Of a stretch of DNA of 64,000 nt, positions 40,312 through 48,524 are shown piece by piece. The notes under the pieces were generated by a model. It was not told where the DNA came from and made no database searches. It saw nothing but the letters and a program-made list of their open reading frames with translations. A program made the position numbers and the translations under genes. Source of the stretch: JAHFUS01 sp035689115 (GTDB lineage Bacteria; Actinomycetota; Acidimicrobiia; Acidimicrobiales; GCA-2861595); NCBI GenBank assembly GCA_035689115.1, contig DASSMA010000056.1, positions 11,901 to 75,900 on the forward strand, given 5' to 3'. Position 1 is the stretch's first letter. Each line of letters begins with the position of its first letter.

Positions 40312-41394
40312 ATGGTGGCGGTGGTGGTGGTGGGTGCCGCCCTCGTGCTGTGGGCGGTGTCGTCAGCGGTGCGGACGATGGTGGTGCCGCGGGCGCTCCG
40401 CTCGCTGATCTCCCGCGCGGTGTTCGAGGCCGTGCGGGGCGTGCTGCGCGTCCTCGTCGGTCCGTCGCCGAGCTACGAGCGGCGGGACCGGCTCATGGCC
40501 CTGCTGGCCCCGGTGAGCATGCTGTTGATGCCGGCCGCCTGGCTGACCCTCGTAGCCGCCGGCTTCACCTTCCTGTACCGGGGCCTCGGCGTGCCCGACC
40601 TGCGCCGGGCCTTCGAGCTGTCGGGGTCGTCGCTGTTCACGCTCGGCACCACCACGGCCCCGAACCTCGCCACCTCGACGCTCACCTACGTCGAGGCGGC
40701 GCTCGGCATCGGCCTGCTGGCGCTCCTCATCAGCTACCTGCCCAGCATCTACGCCACGTTCAGCCGCCGGGAGCAGATGGTGTCGCTGCTCGAGGTCCGC
40801 GCCGACAACCCGCCAACCGGCCCGAACATGATCGTGCGCTACCACCGCATCGGCTGGGACGGCGGCATGACGCAGGTTTGGAAGGACTGGGAGTCGTGGT
40901 TCGCCGACCTCGACGAGACGCACTCGTCGCTGCCCGCCCTCGTGTTCTTCCGCTCGCCGCAGCCCGACCACTCCTGGGTCACGGCTGCCGGCGCCGTCCT
41001 CGACGGGGCCGCCCTGCGGGCCTCGACCGTGCAGGGGGCCGAGCCGGAGGCCCACCTGTGCATCCGAGCCGGCTACGTGGCCCTGCGCCGGCTGTGCGAC
41101 TACTTCCAGCTGCCCTACGACCCCGACCCCCGGCCCGACGACGACATCTCGGTGACGCGGGAGGAGTTCGACGCCGTCTACCGCCGCATGGCCGACGCCG
41201 GCGTGCCGCTGGTGGAGGACCAGGACCAGGCGTGGCGCGATTTCGCCGGCTGGCGGGTCACGTACGACGCGCCGCTCACCGGCCTGGCCGCCCTCACCAT
41301 GGCGCCCGAGGCGCCGTGGTCCTCGGATCGGGGGACGCCCTTCCGCCGGCCGCCGCTCTTCGCCCGGACCGCCCGCCGGCGGTCCAAGCGGTGA
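40312..41394 (+). CDS. Two-transmembrane channel-like membrane protein with altered filter
   Basis: A 360-residue protein. The membrane part (1-150) has a first helix (VVVVGAALVLWAVSSAVRTM), a second (LLAPVSMLLMPAAWLTLVAAGFTFLYRG), then a re-entrant-like loop and a last helix (SGSSLFTLGTTTAPNLATSTLTYVEAALGIGLLALLISYLPSIYATFSRREQMVSLLEVRAD). This is the layout of Ion_trans_2 potassium channels, but the usual TVGYG is TLGTTTAPN. The cytoplasmic domain (150-360) has no RCK motif. It may be a channel of other selectivity or a non-conducting relative. It starts six bases after the glycosylase stop. Confidence 0.6.
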   Translation: MVAVVVVGAALVLWAVSSAVRTMVVPRALRSLISRAVFEAVRGVLRVLVGPSPSYERRDRLMALLAPVSMLLMPAAWLTLVAAGFTFLYRGLGVPDLRRAFELSGSSLFTLGTTTAPNLATSTLTYVEAALGIGLLALLISYLPSIYATFSRREQMVSLLEVRADNPPTGPNMIVRYHRIGWDGGMTQVWKDWESWFADLDETHSSLPALVFFRSPQPDHSWVTAAGAVLDGAALRASTVQGAEPEAHLCIRAGYVALRRLCDYFQLPYDPDPRPDDDISVTREEFDAVYRRMADAGVPLVEDQDQAWRDFAGWRVTYDAPLTGLAALTMAPEAPWSSDRGTPFRRPPLFARTARRRSKR

Positions 41395-41498
41395 GGGGTG
41401 CACTCTGGCTCGCTCCGCGCCCTCCTGGCGCTCCGCTCGCTGTCGCCGGCGCCCTGGCGGGCGCGACGGCGACGGCTCCGAACACCGTCACACGAGGG

Positions 41499-41518
41499 AG
41501 CCGCCATCCATGGCGGCT
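41499..41518. terminator. Small palindromic terminator
   Basis: AGCCGCCAT (41499-41507) pairs with ATGGCGGCT (41510-41518) between two convergent genes. The hairpin has nine base pairs and a minimal two-base loop. No T-run follows. Confidence 0.4.
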
Positions 41519-41522
41519 GGCC

Positions 41523-41954
41523 CTAATCCTGCGGTTGGGCCGGGCGGCTGGTGAAGCCGAGCGTCCACGCCTCGTCGGACTCGCCGTCGATGGTGAAGCG
41601 CCACGTGTAGCGGGCGCCGGGCGGGAGGGGGAGGGGCGCCAGGTTGATGGCCATGGGCAGGTCGGCCGGCGTGCCCTCGGGGACGCCCTCAGGACGGCGG
41701 ACGGTGAAGTCGCCCCTGATCTCGATGGCCTGCGACCCCTCCGGCGTGTCGAAGCGCATCTCCCGGCCGTCGGCGTCGACCAGGAAGAGTTCCCAATGGT
41801 GCTGGCGGTCAGCCTCGTGCCAGTCGACCTCCAGCTTGATGGCGATGGCCGACGGCGCCGGCTCCGGGCCGGTGATGCTCCATCCCCCGCCGAGGATGAA
41901 GAGCTTGCCCTCGGCGACCTGGGCGGCGTCGCAGAGCATCATGGTGACCTTCAC
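41523..41954 (-). CDS. DUF6941 family protein
   Basis: A 143-residue protein with the family start KVTMMLCDAAQVAEGKLFILGGGWSITGPEPAPSAIAIKLEVDW and a second beta-sandwich portion ending YTWRFTIDGESDEAWTLGFTSRP. It is all-beta and soluble, without Cys clusters or catalytic motifs. Members are common in actinobacteria and have no known role. GTG 41954 matches the usual family N-terminus. Confidence 0.65.
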   Translation of the reverse strand: MKVTMMLCDAAQVAEGKLFILGGGWSITGPEPAPSAIAIKLEVDWHEADRQHHWELFLVDADGREMRFDTPEGSQAIEIRGDFTVRRPEGVPEGTPADLPMAINLAPLPLPPGARYTWRFTIDGESDEAWTLGFTSRPAQPQD

Positions 41955-42064
41955 GGGCGCCAAACTACGGCACGACGGAGGCGGGCGGCACCGCCACGTA
42001 GGGGTGGAGGTAGGAACGCAGGTACGGATAGCCTTGCCGCGGGGCACGACGGAGGAGCACCAAG

Positions 42065-43132
42065 GTGGGCGCCGCAGCCAGCGAGGGCGATCGCAGCCCG
42101 AGGGAACTCAACCTGCTCGACAACCTCGAGCGGCAGGCGGCGGTCGTCGACGCCCTCCGGGCCAGGGCGGCAGCCGGCGGCGGCGACGTGGCGCGGTGCC
42201 TGGCGTGGCTCGGCGTCGGGCGCCAGGCCGGCCGGTACCTCACCGAGATCGGCGGCTGGCCGGGCGGGCGCCTGGCCAAGCTGGAACCCGACGTGGCGGC
42301 CCACCGCGAGGCCCTCGAGAACGCCGTCGCCGAGGCCACCCGGGAGGTTGCCGTCGCCGACGAGCCCACCGTCCAGGCCGCCCGCCGGCGGCTCGGGATC
42401 AGGCTGGCGGTGGTCGGCAAGGGCGGCGCCGGCAAGACGATGATCTCCGCCACGCTGGCCCGCACCATGGCCCGCCAGGGCCGGCGCATCGTCGCCGCCG
42501 ACCTCGACACCAACCCGGGCCTGGCCCTGAGCCTCGGCATCGGCCTGGGCGACGACGACGCCGGCGTCCCCATGGCCGTCGAGGAGCACCCCGGGGCCGC
42601 CTACGGCTGGCGGCTGGCCAGCGGGGTGAGCCCCGAGGAGGTCGTGGAACGCTACGCCGTCACCGGGCCCGACGGCGTGCGGTTCCTCAGCATCGGCAAG
42701 ATCTCCGAGCCCGACAAGCAGGCGGCCAAGCAGACCGTGGTGGCCACCCGCCAGGTGCTGCTCGGCTTCGGCGAGCCCGACTGGGACGTCCTCGGCGACA
42801 TGGAGGCGGGACCGACCACTCCCTTCGAGCGCTACCAGGCCTTCGCCGACCGCGCCATCCTCGTCGTGGGGCCGGCGTGGCGCTCGGCCCTCACCGCCCG
42901 CCGGCTGCTGCCCATCCTCGACGACATGCCGGTCACCATCGTGGCCAACGGGTTCCGCGACGAGCCCGACCACCCCGGCCTCACGCCGGCCGTCCGGATC
43001 CCCTGGGACCCGGAGGTCAACGCCGCAGAGCGGCTCGGCGTGTCCCCGATCGACTACTGCCCCGACGCGCCGGCCGTGAAGGCCGTCGAGCAGCTGGCGT
43101 CGATGTTCCTACCCGAGGAGGCGAAGCTGTGA
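42065..43132 (+). CDS. CooC/MinD-like P-loop ATPase with N-terminal extension
   Basis: A 355-residue protein. Residues 1-110 are a helical extension (ELNLLDNLERQAAVVDALRARAA, LTEIGGWPGGRLAKLEPDV). A deviant Walker A motif, VVGKGGAGKTMISATLAR, follows near residue 118, then VAADLDTNPGLALSLGIG and a Walker B-like DVLGDMEAG. This is the CooC branch of the SIMIBI NTPases, which insert metals such as nickel into enzymes. It lacks the Cys motif that binds nickel in CooC (the region reads SIGKISEPDKQAAKQT). GTG 42065 follows GGAGGAG. It heads a two-gene set with a second CooC-like gene downstream. Confidence 0.75.
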   Translation: MGAAASEGDRSPRELNLLDNLERQAAVVDALRARAAAGGGDVARCLAWLGVGRQAGRYLTEIGGWPGGRLAKLEPDVAAHREALENAVAEATREVAVADEPTVQAARRRLGIRLAVVGKGGAGKTMISATLARTMARQGRRIVAADLDTNPGLALSLGIGLGDDDAGVPMAVEEHPGAAYGWRLASGVSPEEVVERYAVTGPDGVRFLSIGKISEPDKQAAKQTVVATRQVLLGFGEPDWDVLGDMEAGPTTPFERYQAFADRAILVVGPAWRSALTARRLLPILDDMPVTIVANGFRDEPDHPGLTPAVRIPWDPEVNAAERLGVSPIDYCPDAPAVKAVEQLASMFLPEEAKL

Positions 43133-43133
43133 G

Positions 43134-43320
43134 TTTCTGCTCGGAACCAGAGGTTCTTCGCCGAGCTTGTCGTGCCGCCCTCCGGGCGGCTCTGAGGCCG
43201 CCCACCGGCGGAGCCGGCACGGCGACCATCGTATGGGGGGCTGCGCCCTCCACACCCCCCGTGCCGGGAGCCAGAGGGGCCGCCTGCGGCGGCAACGGCG
43301 GCCGCCGGCAGGATCTGTCA
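43134..43320. repeat. ~190-bp dispersed repeat, left copy (inverted relative to the right copy)
   Basis: Read on the minus strand, this stretch aligns over almost its whole length with 44313-44505, including GGCACGGGGGGTGTGG followed by GGGCGCAGCCCCCCA, and GGGCGGCACG plus CAAGCTCG further on. Two hairpins are kept in both copies with changes in the loops: GCCGCCC-TCC-GGGCGGC here, and a G6/C6 stem. It sits between the two CooC-like genes. Confidence 0.75.
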
Positions 43321-43343
43321 CTCGCTCATGGAGGTCTGCTGCC

Positions 43344-44117
43344 GTGAAAATCGCCGTCACCGGAAAGGGGGGCGCCGGCAAGAGCACCATCTCCGGGGCG
43401 CTCATCCGCACCCTGGCCGCCGCCGGCCACCGGGTCGTCGCCGTCGACGCCGACCCCAACCCCAACCTCGGCATCTCGCTCGGGCTCCCCCACGACACCG
43501 TGGAGACGATGCAGCCCATCCTCAACGCCCTGCTGGCCAGCGGGCACACGCACAACGACCCCACCCCCGAACCCGACGAGCTGCTGGCCCGCTTCGGCGT
43601 GCCGGCGGGCGACGGCGTGGTGCTCATCGCCACCGGCAAGATCGAGCGGCCCAGCAACGCCTGCCTGTGCTGCGGCTCCCACAACACCACCCGCCAGTTC
43701 TTCGGCCAGCTTCCCGACGCCGACCGGGTGGTGGTGGCCGACCTGGAGGCCGGCCTCAACGACCTCATGTGGGCCAAGCCGGGCCCCGGCGACACGGTGC
43801 TGGTGGTGGCCGAGACGAGCGCCAAGTCCGTCGAGGTCGCCCGGCGCGGGTGCCGGCTGGCCGAGTCGATGGGCGTGCAGCAGATCCTCGGGATCGCCAA
43901 CCGGGCCGCCGGCGACGACGACGTGGCCCGCCTGGCCGAGATCCTCGGCGTCGAGGTGGTGGCCGTGCCCGACGACCCGGTCGTGCTCCACGCCGACCAC
44001 CTGGGCGTGTCGCCCTACGACACCGACCCCGACTCGCCCGCCATGCGGGCGGTGGCCGCCATCGCCGAGCGGGTGACGGCCGGCCTGGCCGTCACGCCAG
44101 GGGGCGCCCGTCCCTGA
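43344..44117 (+). CDS. CooC-like nickel/metal-insertion ATPase
   Basis: A 257-residue P-loop ATPase of usual CooC length: deviant Walker A VTGKGGAGKSTISGAL (residues 5-20), VVAVDADPNPNLGISLGLP, Walker B-like VVVADLEAGLNDLMWAKPGPGDTVLVV. The cysteine motif NACLCCGSHNTTRQF near residues 110-124 corresponds to the nickel-binding C-x-C of CooC from CO dehydrogenase systems. No CO dehydrogenase gene is in the window. GTG 43344 is preceded by GGAGG. Its last 26 bases overlap the convergent ferredoxin gene, and a repeat of about 190 bp lies on each side of the pair. Confidence 0.8.
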   Translation: MKIAVTGKGGAGKSTISGALIRTLAAAGHRVVAVDADPNPNLGISLGLPHDTVETMQPILNALLASGHTHNDPTPEPDELLARFGVPAGDGVVLIATGKIERPSNACLCCGSHNTTRQFFGQLPDADRVVVADLEAGLNDLMWAKPGPGDTVLVVAETSAKSVEVARRGCRLAESMGVQQILGIANRAAGDDDVARLAEILGVEVVAVPDDPVVLHADHLGVSPYDTDPDSPAMRAVAAIAERVTAGLAVTPGGARP

Positions 44118-44295
44118 AGACCGTGATGGCGGCCGTGGGGCACTCCTTGGCCGCCGCCAGCACGGCCGACTCGGGCGCGGCGTCCGGGTCGACCACCAGG
44201 GCCAGGCCCCGGTCGACGTGGAACACGCCCGACGCCACCCGCAGGCACACCGCCGAGCCGTTGCAGCGCGTGGGGTCGACCTCGATCTCCAGCAT
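44092..44295 (-). CDS. Small [3Fe-4S]/[4Fe-4S]-type ferredoxin
   Basis: A 67-residue ferredoxin: LEIEVDPTRCNGSAVCLRVASGVFHVD and later AAAKECPTAAITVF. Three Cys (C-x5-C and CP) match the monocluster [3Fe-4S] ferredoxins common in actinobacteria as P450 or oxidoreductase partners. ATG 44295 matches the family start. It converges on and overlaps the CooC-like gene by 26 bp. Confidence 0.8.
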   Translation of the reverse strand: MLEIEVDPTRCNGSAVCLRVASGVFHVDRGLALVVDPDAAPESAVLAAAKECPTAAITVFRDGRPLA

Positions 44296-44312
44296 CACCA
44301 CAGCGTAGGAGT

Positions 44313-44505
44313 GCGGTCCCGCCGGCGGCCGCAGTAGCGCCGGAGGCGCCCCTTCGGTTGCCGGCACGGGGGGTGTGGGGGGCGCAGCCCCCCACAGCAG
44401 GCCGCCGATCCGGCTCTGCCGGTCGGCGGCGTTGAGCGCCGCCCGCAGGGCGGCACGTCAAGCTCGCCGAGCAAGCTCCGCTTGCGAGGCGAAACTACCC
44501 GAAGA
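44313..44505. repeat. ~190-bp dispersed repeat, right copy
   Basis: Inverted match to 43134-43320. It contains hairpins TGGGGGGC-GCA-GCCCCCCA and GCCGCCC-GCA-GGGCGGC. Its end overlaps the last codons of the sigma factor gene (stop at 44495), so the element may also end that transcript. Confidence 0.75.
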
Positions 44506-45433
44506 GCAGGTCGCGGGCGCCGGTCTCCAGGGAGGGGTGGCGGAGCTTGCACAGGGCCCGGGACTCGATCTGGCGGATGCGCTCCCGGGTGAGGTGCATG
44601 TGCTCGCCCACCTCCTCGAGGGTGCGGGGCTCGCCCTGGTCGAGGCCGTAGCGGAGCTTCAGGATCTCCCGCTCCCGCTCGTCGAGCACGGCCAGCAGCC
44701 GGGCCAGCTCGCCGGGCACCTCGTTGGCCAGCGCCTCCTCCAGCGGGGAGGCGGCGGTGACGTCCTCCATCACGTCGCCCAGCTCGCCGTCGCCGTCGTC
44801 GGAGAGGGGGGCGGAGATGGAGATGGCCTCCGTGGCCATCGAGAGGACCTCGGCCACCCGCTGGGGCGTGAGGTTGACCTCGTCGGCCAGCTCGGCCTCG
44901 GTGGGCCGGCGGCCGAGGCGGGACTCGAGCGAGGACTGGGCCCGCTGGACCCGCGTGACCAGGTCGCCGGCGTGGACCGGCAGCCGGATGGTGCGGGCGG
45001 TGTTGGCGATGCCCCGGGTGATGGCCTGGCGGATCCACCACGTGGCGTAGGTGGAGAACTTGAAGCCCTTCTTGTAGTCGAACTTCTCCACCGCGTGCAG
45101 CAGCCCGAGGTTGCCCTCCTGGACCAGGTCCAGCAGCGGCAGCCCCGAGGCCTGGTAACGCTTGGCAATCGACACGACGAGCCGCAGGTTGGCCTGGCAG
45201 AACTCGGTGGTTGCCCGGCGGCCCTCCCGGACCTCGGCCTGGAGCTGGCGCCGGCGGGCGGCCGGCAGCGAGCGGGCACCGCCGCTCAACTCGGACGCGG
45301 CCGCCAGACCGCGCTCCACGGCGGAGCCCAGCCGCTCCTCGTCCGCCTTGGTGAGCAGCGGGTAGCGACCGATTTCGTTCAGATAGAGGCGGACCAGATC
45401 CTCTTGGGGCTCACGGTCCGTTCGCTGTGGCAT
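44495..45433 (-). CDS. Group 2 (primary-like) sigma-70 factor
   Basis: A 312-residue sigma factor. Region 1.2 (DLVRLYLNEIGRYPLLTKADEERLG), region 2 (ANLRLVVSIAKRYQASGLPLLDLVQEGNLGLLHAVEKFDYKKGFKFSTYATWWIRQAITRGIANTARTIRLPVH), region 3 and region 4 (LDEREREILKLRYGLDQGEPRTLEEVGEHMHLTRERIRQIESRALCKLRHP) are complete, while the long acidic region 1.1 of the housekeeping factor is absent. Such SigB/HrdA-like factors serve stationary-phase or stress transcription. ATG 45433 follows GGAG by six bases. Confidence 0.93.
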   Translation of the reverse strand: MPQRTDREPQEDLVRLYLNEIGRYPLLTKADEERLGSAVERGLAAASELSGGARSLPAARRRQLQAEVREGRRATTEFCQANLRLVVSIAKRYQASGLPLLDLVQEGNLGLLHAVEKFDYKKGFKFSTYATWWIRQAITRGIANTARTIRLPVHAGDLVTRVQRAQSSLESRLGRRPTEAELADEVNLTPQRVAEVLSMATEAISISAPLSDDGDGELGDVMEDVTAASPLEEALANEVPGELARLLAVLDEREREILKLRYGLDQGEPRTLEEVGEHMHLTRERIRQIESRALCKLRHPSLETGARDLLFG

Positions 45434-45563
45434 ACAAAACTCCACTCGGCCGGAGAGACTGGAGGATTAGATCAACGCCGGAGAGGGTCCCCTTCGTTCC
45501 CTCCGGCGACTGGAAAGTCCTGCCCGCTGGGCCCGGTTTGCGACACTCGTCCCTTTGGACAGG

Positions 45564-46340
45564 CTACCGGCCGCGGGCGGCGGCGGCGGCGGTCGCCGAA
45601 CCGACGGCGACCAGAAGGGCGAGGGCCACCAGGGCGGCCGGCCCGGTGGGCGGGCGGCTGGGCAGTGGGGCCGACGCGGCGGCCGCCAGGGGCGCCAGAA
45701 CCCGCGCCTCGGCCGGTGCGGTGGTGGGCGGGACCGTGGCGGTCGTGGCGGTCGTCGGCGGGGCGGTGGTGGTGGTCGTGGTGAGCCGCACTGGTGCGGC
45801 CCGCACGACGGGCGCCCGCCGGGGCGCCGGAGCGGCCGGGGGTGCCGCCGGCGCAGGTGCCGGCGGCGGTGAGGGCGCCGCCGTGGGGGCGGGCGCGCCC
45901 TGGCGCTGCCGGAAGACCTGGGTCACCCACAGCCGGCCGCCGCCCGCCACCACGCCGATGCCGATGCCGTTGAAGCGGGGGTCGAGGATGTCGGCCCGGT
46001 GGTCGGCCGAGGCCATGAGGGCCCGGTCGACGTCGTCCACGGTGGTGCCCACACCCACGTTCTCGGCCAGCTTCACCCAGCCCTGCACCTGGGTGGCCAG
46101 GTCGGGAGTGTGGAACAGCCTGGCCTGCGACGCCATCGTCGCCGAGTGGGCCCGGGCGACGGCCACCAGGTCGGCGTCGACCGCAAGGGGGCCGAGGCCG
46201 CTGGCCGCCCGCTCCGCCGTGACCCGGGCGGCCAGCGCCGCCTCCGGGTCGCCGGCCGCCCCGGCCGCCGCACCCGCCCCTGGCACCGCCAGGACCACGA
46301 GCACCACCAGCGCCACCGCCACGCCCACCCGCCTCGGCAC
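45564..46340 (-). CDS. Secreted CAP/SCP-domain protein with Pro/Thr-rich stalk and C-terminal membrane segment
   Basis: A 258-residue protein. A signal peptide (GVAVALVVLVVLAVPGAGAAAG) is followed by a CAP domain (about 32-150; RVTAERAASGLGPLAVDADLVAVARAHSATMASQ, ENVGVGTTVDDVDRALMASADHRADILDPRFNGIGIGVV), then a Pro/Thr-rich stalk (150-220) and a C-terminal hydrophobic segment (ALVALALLVAVGSATAAAAARGR) that anchors it. CAP proteins of bacteria are of unknown activity. The start GTG 46340 has no clear ribosome-binding site. Confidence 0.8.
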   Translation of the reverse strand: MPRRVGVAVALVVLVVLAVPGAGAAAGAAGDPEAALAARVTAERAASGLGPLAVDADLVAVARAHSATMASQARLFHTPDLATQVQGWVKLAENVGVGTTVDDVDRALMASADHRADILDPRFNGIGIGVVAGGGRLWVTQVFRQRQGAPAPTAAPSPPPAPAPAAPPAAPAPRRAPVVRAAPVRLTTTTTTAPPTTATTATVPPTTAPAEARVLAPLAAAASAPLPSRPPTGPAALVALALLVAVGSATAAAAARGR

Positions 46341-46412
46341 GGAAGGAAGAGTTCGACGCGGCGGCGCCCGTCCCTGCCGTCCGGCGCGAACCGCCCAATC
46401 CCGCCAGGGCCG

Positions 46413-46829
46413 TCAGTCGCCGAGGACCCAGGCGCGGTAGTCGCCGAGGTGGCGGACGAGGGCCGGGGCGCCGGCCGCCCCGAGCACGAAGGCCGTCACG
46501 GCGGCCCACAGCTCCAGCAGCGTGTCGGCCGCCCCCCGGACGACCACGGCCTCGGCGGCCAGCAGTTGCTCCAGGGTGGCGTCGCCGCCGGCCAGGTCGA
46601 GCACGGCCCCCGGGGCGAGGACGACGCAGCCGAGCGTCCACGGGACCCACCCCGGCAGGACCGATACCCGGCCGCCCTCGGCCGTCACCGAGAAGCGCTC
46701 CCCGCCCACGTCGCAGCGGGTGGGCGCCCGTTCCAGCCGGCCGGCGATCTCGGCGTAGCGCTGCGGGTCCGCCCGGCGGAGGTCGGCCAGGGCCCGGCGC
46801 AGGAAGCGGGCGGCGGACAGGTCGGCCAA
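46413..46829 (-). CDS. Uncharacterised SCP2-like protein downstream of a prenyl synthase
   Basis: A 138-residue protein: SAARFLRRALADLRRADPQRYAEIAGRLERAPTRCDVGGERFSVTAEGGRVSVLPG, later LDLAGGDATLEQLLAAEAVVVRGAADTLLELWAAVTAFVLGAAGAP. The second part resembles sterol-carrier-protein-like lipid-binding modules. It begins at TTG 46829, five bases after the stop of the prenyl synthase gene, so it is probably translated with it and may bind its lipid product. The name is not established. Confidence 0.5.
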   Translation of the reverse strand: MADLSAARFLRRALADLRRADPQRYAEIAGRLERAPTRCDVGGERFSVTAEGGRVSVLPGWVPWTLGCVVLAPGAVLDLAGGDATLEQLLAAEAVVVRGAADTLLELWAAVTAFVLGAAGAPALVRHLGDYRAWVLGD

Positions 46830-46833
46830 GCAG

Positions 46834-47949
46834 CTAGAGGTCCCGGTGGATGACGTAGTCGATGGTCTCTTCCAGGAACTGCTTGTGGGCCGACGCCGGC
46901 ACGTGCCGCAGGTCCCGGCCGAACACCGCCTTGGCCTTGCGGGCGTACTCCAGCGACCGGCGGCGGCCGTGGTCGAGGCAGCCGTGGCGGTGCATCAGGG
47001 CGAGCACGTCCTCGACCTCGTCGTCGGTCTTGCCGTCCCGGGGCTTGGAGAGGGTGGCCACCACCCGCCGGCGCTCGCCTGCCGTGCAGCGGCGCAGGAG
47101 GTCGATGAGCAGCAGCGTGCGCTTGCCCTCCCGGATGTCGCCGGCCTGCTCCTTGCCGTAGCGGTCCTCCTCGCCCACCAGGTTCAGGAGGTCGTCCTGG
47201 ATCTGGAAGGCGATGCCGAGGTCCCGCCCGAAGCGCGTGTAGGCGTCGAGGTCCACCGACGGGCCGCCGCCGATGAGGGCGCCGATGCGGCAGGGCGTGA
47301 TGCACGTGTACCAGCAGGTCTTCTTGGTGGTCATCACGTGGTAGTCGCGCTCGGTGAGGTCCCAGTGGCAGTTCTTCACCCACTCCAGCTCCATGGCCTG
47401 GCCCTCGACCGACTCCCGGCCCATGCGCTCGATCTCCCGGAACACCCGCAGGGCCTTCTCCAGGCCGACGACCTCGAGGTTGTCGAGCAGCGGGGTCATG
47501 GTGAGCACGTTGAGGGCGTCGCCGACGTTGATGGCGATGGCCACGCCGTGCTTCTCGTGCATCGTGGGGTCGCCCCGGCGGTGGATCGACTCGTCCTCGA
47601 TGTCGTCGTGCACCAGGAAGGCGTTGTGGAACAGCTCCAGGGCGGTGGCCGAGGGCAGGGCCTCCCCGAGGGACCCGCCGTGGGCCTGGCAGGTGGCCAG
47701 GCACAGGGCCGGGCGCAGGCCCTTGCCGGCCCGCAGCGGGTAGTCGGCCAACCGCTGGGACAGCGCCCGGCGGAAGCGCTTGGCGGCGATGATGCGGCGG
47801 ATCTCGCCGATCACAAGGTCGCGGTAGGTCGACAGCGCCTCGGCCAGCACGGGGCCCGTGCCCGCCTTCCACCCGTTGCCGTTCCCGTTGCCGTCAGGGG
47901 CCGCCCAGGCGGCCGGAGACGGCGCGGCTTCTCGTGAGGTGGTGGCCAA
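46834..47949 (-). CDS. Polyprenyl diphosphate synthase (geranylgeranyl type)
   Basis: A 371-residue all-helical prenyltransferase. The first Asp-rich motif is FLVHDDIEDESIHRRGDPTMHEKHG (DDxED), the second DLGIAFQIQDDLLNLVGEEDRYGKEQAGDIREGKRTLLLI (DDLLN in place of the usual DDxxD). Conserved GKGLRPALCL precedes. It makes a medium-length polyprenyl diphosphate from IPP, but the chain length cannot be stated. About 30 Gly/Asn-rich residues precede the family start. TTG 47949 is uncertain. Confidence 0.85.
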   Translation of the reverse strand: MATTSREAAPSPAAWAAPDGNGNGNGWKAGTGPVLAEALSTYRDLVIGEIRRIIAAKRFRRALSQRLADYPLRAGKGLRPALCLATCQAHGGSLGEALPSATALELFHNAFLVHDDIEDESIHRRGDPTMHEKHGVAIAINVGDALNVLTMTPLLDNLEVVGLEKALRVFREIERMGRESVEGQAMELEWVKNCHWDLTERDYHVMTTKKTCWYTCITPCRIGALIGGGPSVDLDAYTRFGRDLGIAFQIQDDLLNLVGEEDRYGKEQAGDIREGKRTLLLIDLLRRCTAGERRRVVATLSKPRDGKTDDEVEDVLALMHRHGCLDHGRRRSLEYARKAKAVFGRDLRHVPASAHKQFLEETIDYVIHRDL

Positions 47950-48039
47950 CGACGCTGGGGATCCCGGTCGGTGAGGGGCGGCGACGGTCCAGCCCCTTGG
48001 ACCGCCATGAACGGCCGCAGTGTAGGGAACCCCCCGCGG

Positions 48040-48426
48040 TTACGCCACCGCCTCCTCGGCGGTCAGGACCAGCCGCTCGAAGCGGGTGAGGAACCGGGTG
48101 AGCCGCCGGCGCTGCCCGCGCACGGCGTGCACGTGGGCCCGGAGGCGGTCGTGGCCGGCGTCGGTGAGCTCGTAGGTGCGCCGGGCCGGTCCGCGCTGCG
48201 CCGTCTCCCAGTGGGACACGACGGCGCCGACCGCCTCGAGGCCCCGCAGCACGCGGTAGATGCGGCCCCGGTCGAACCCGGGGAGGCCCAGGCCGTCCAG
48301 CTGCTCCTTGAGCTCGTAGCCGTAGGCCGGGCGCTCCACAAGCACCAGGAGCAGGCACGCCTCGACGTAGTCGTGGTAGCTCGGCGACGCGGCGCCCAGG
48401 CCGTCGGTGGAGTGCGGATCGTCCAT
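48040..48426 (-). CDS. PadR-family transcriptional regulator
   Basis: A 128-residue winged-helix protein: YHDYVEACLLLVLVERPAYGYELKEQLDGLGLPGFDRGRIYRVLRGLEAVGAVVSHWETAQRGPARRTYELTDAGHDRLRAHVHAV. The GYEL...GRIYRVLRGLE signature is diagnostic. It is likely a repressor controlling itself or the divergent molybdoenzyme gene, whose start is 98 bp away. ATG 48426 is preferred; an ATG four codons upstream is possible. Confidence 0.88.
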   Translation of the reverse strand: MDDPHSTDGLGAASPSYHDYVEACLLLVLVERPAYGYELKEQLDGLGLPGFDRGRIYRVLRGLEAVGAVVSHWETAQRGPARRTYELTDAGHDRLRAHVHAVRGQRRRLTRFLTRFERLVLTAEEAVA

Positions 48427-48524
48427 GGGTGCAAACATACGGTGGGCACGTTTCCCGACGGTTGGCTCGGTGTGTCGGCCAAGTGAAACGTCGGGGGCCG
48501 CTCGGTGGACGAAGCTTCGTGCCG

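Noticed and set aside
43167..44117. Longer start for the second CooC-like protein reaching into the left repeat
   Set aside because: The extra residues come from the non-coding repeat; GTG 43344 has GGAGG upstream and starts at the family N-terminus.
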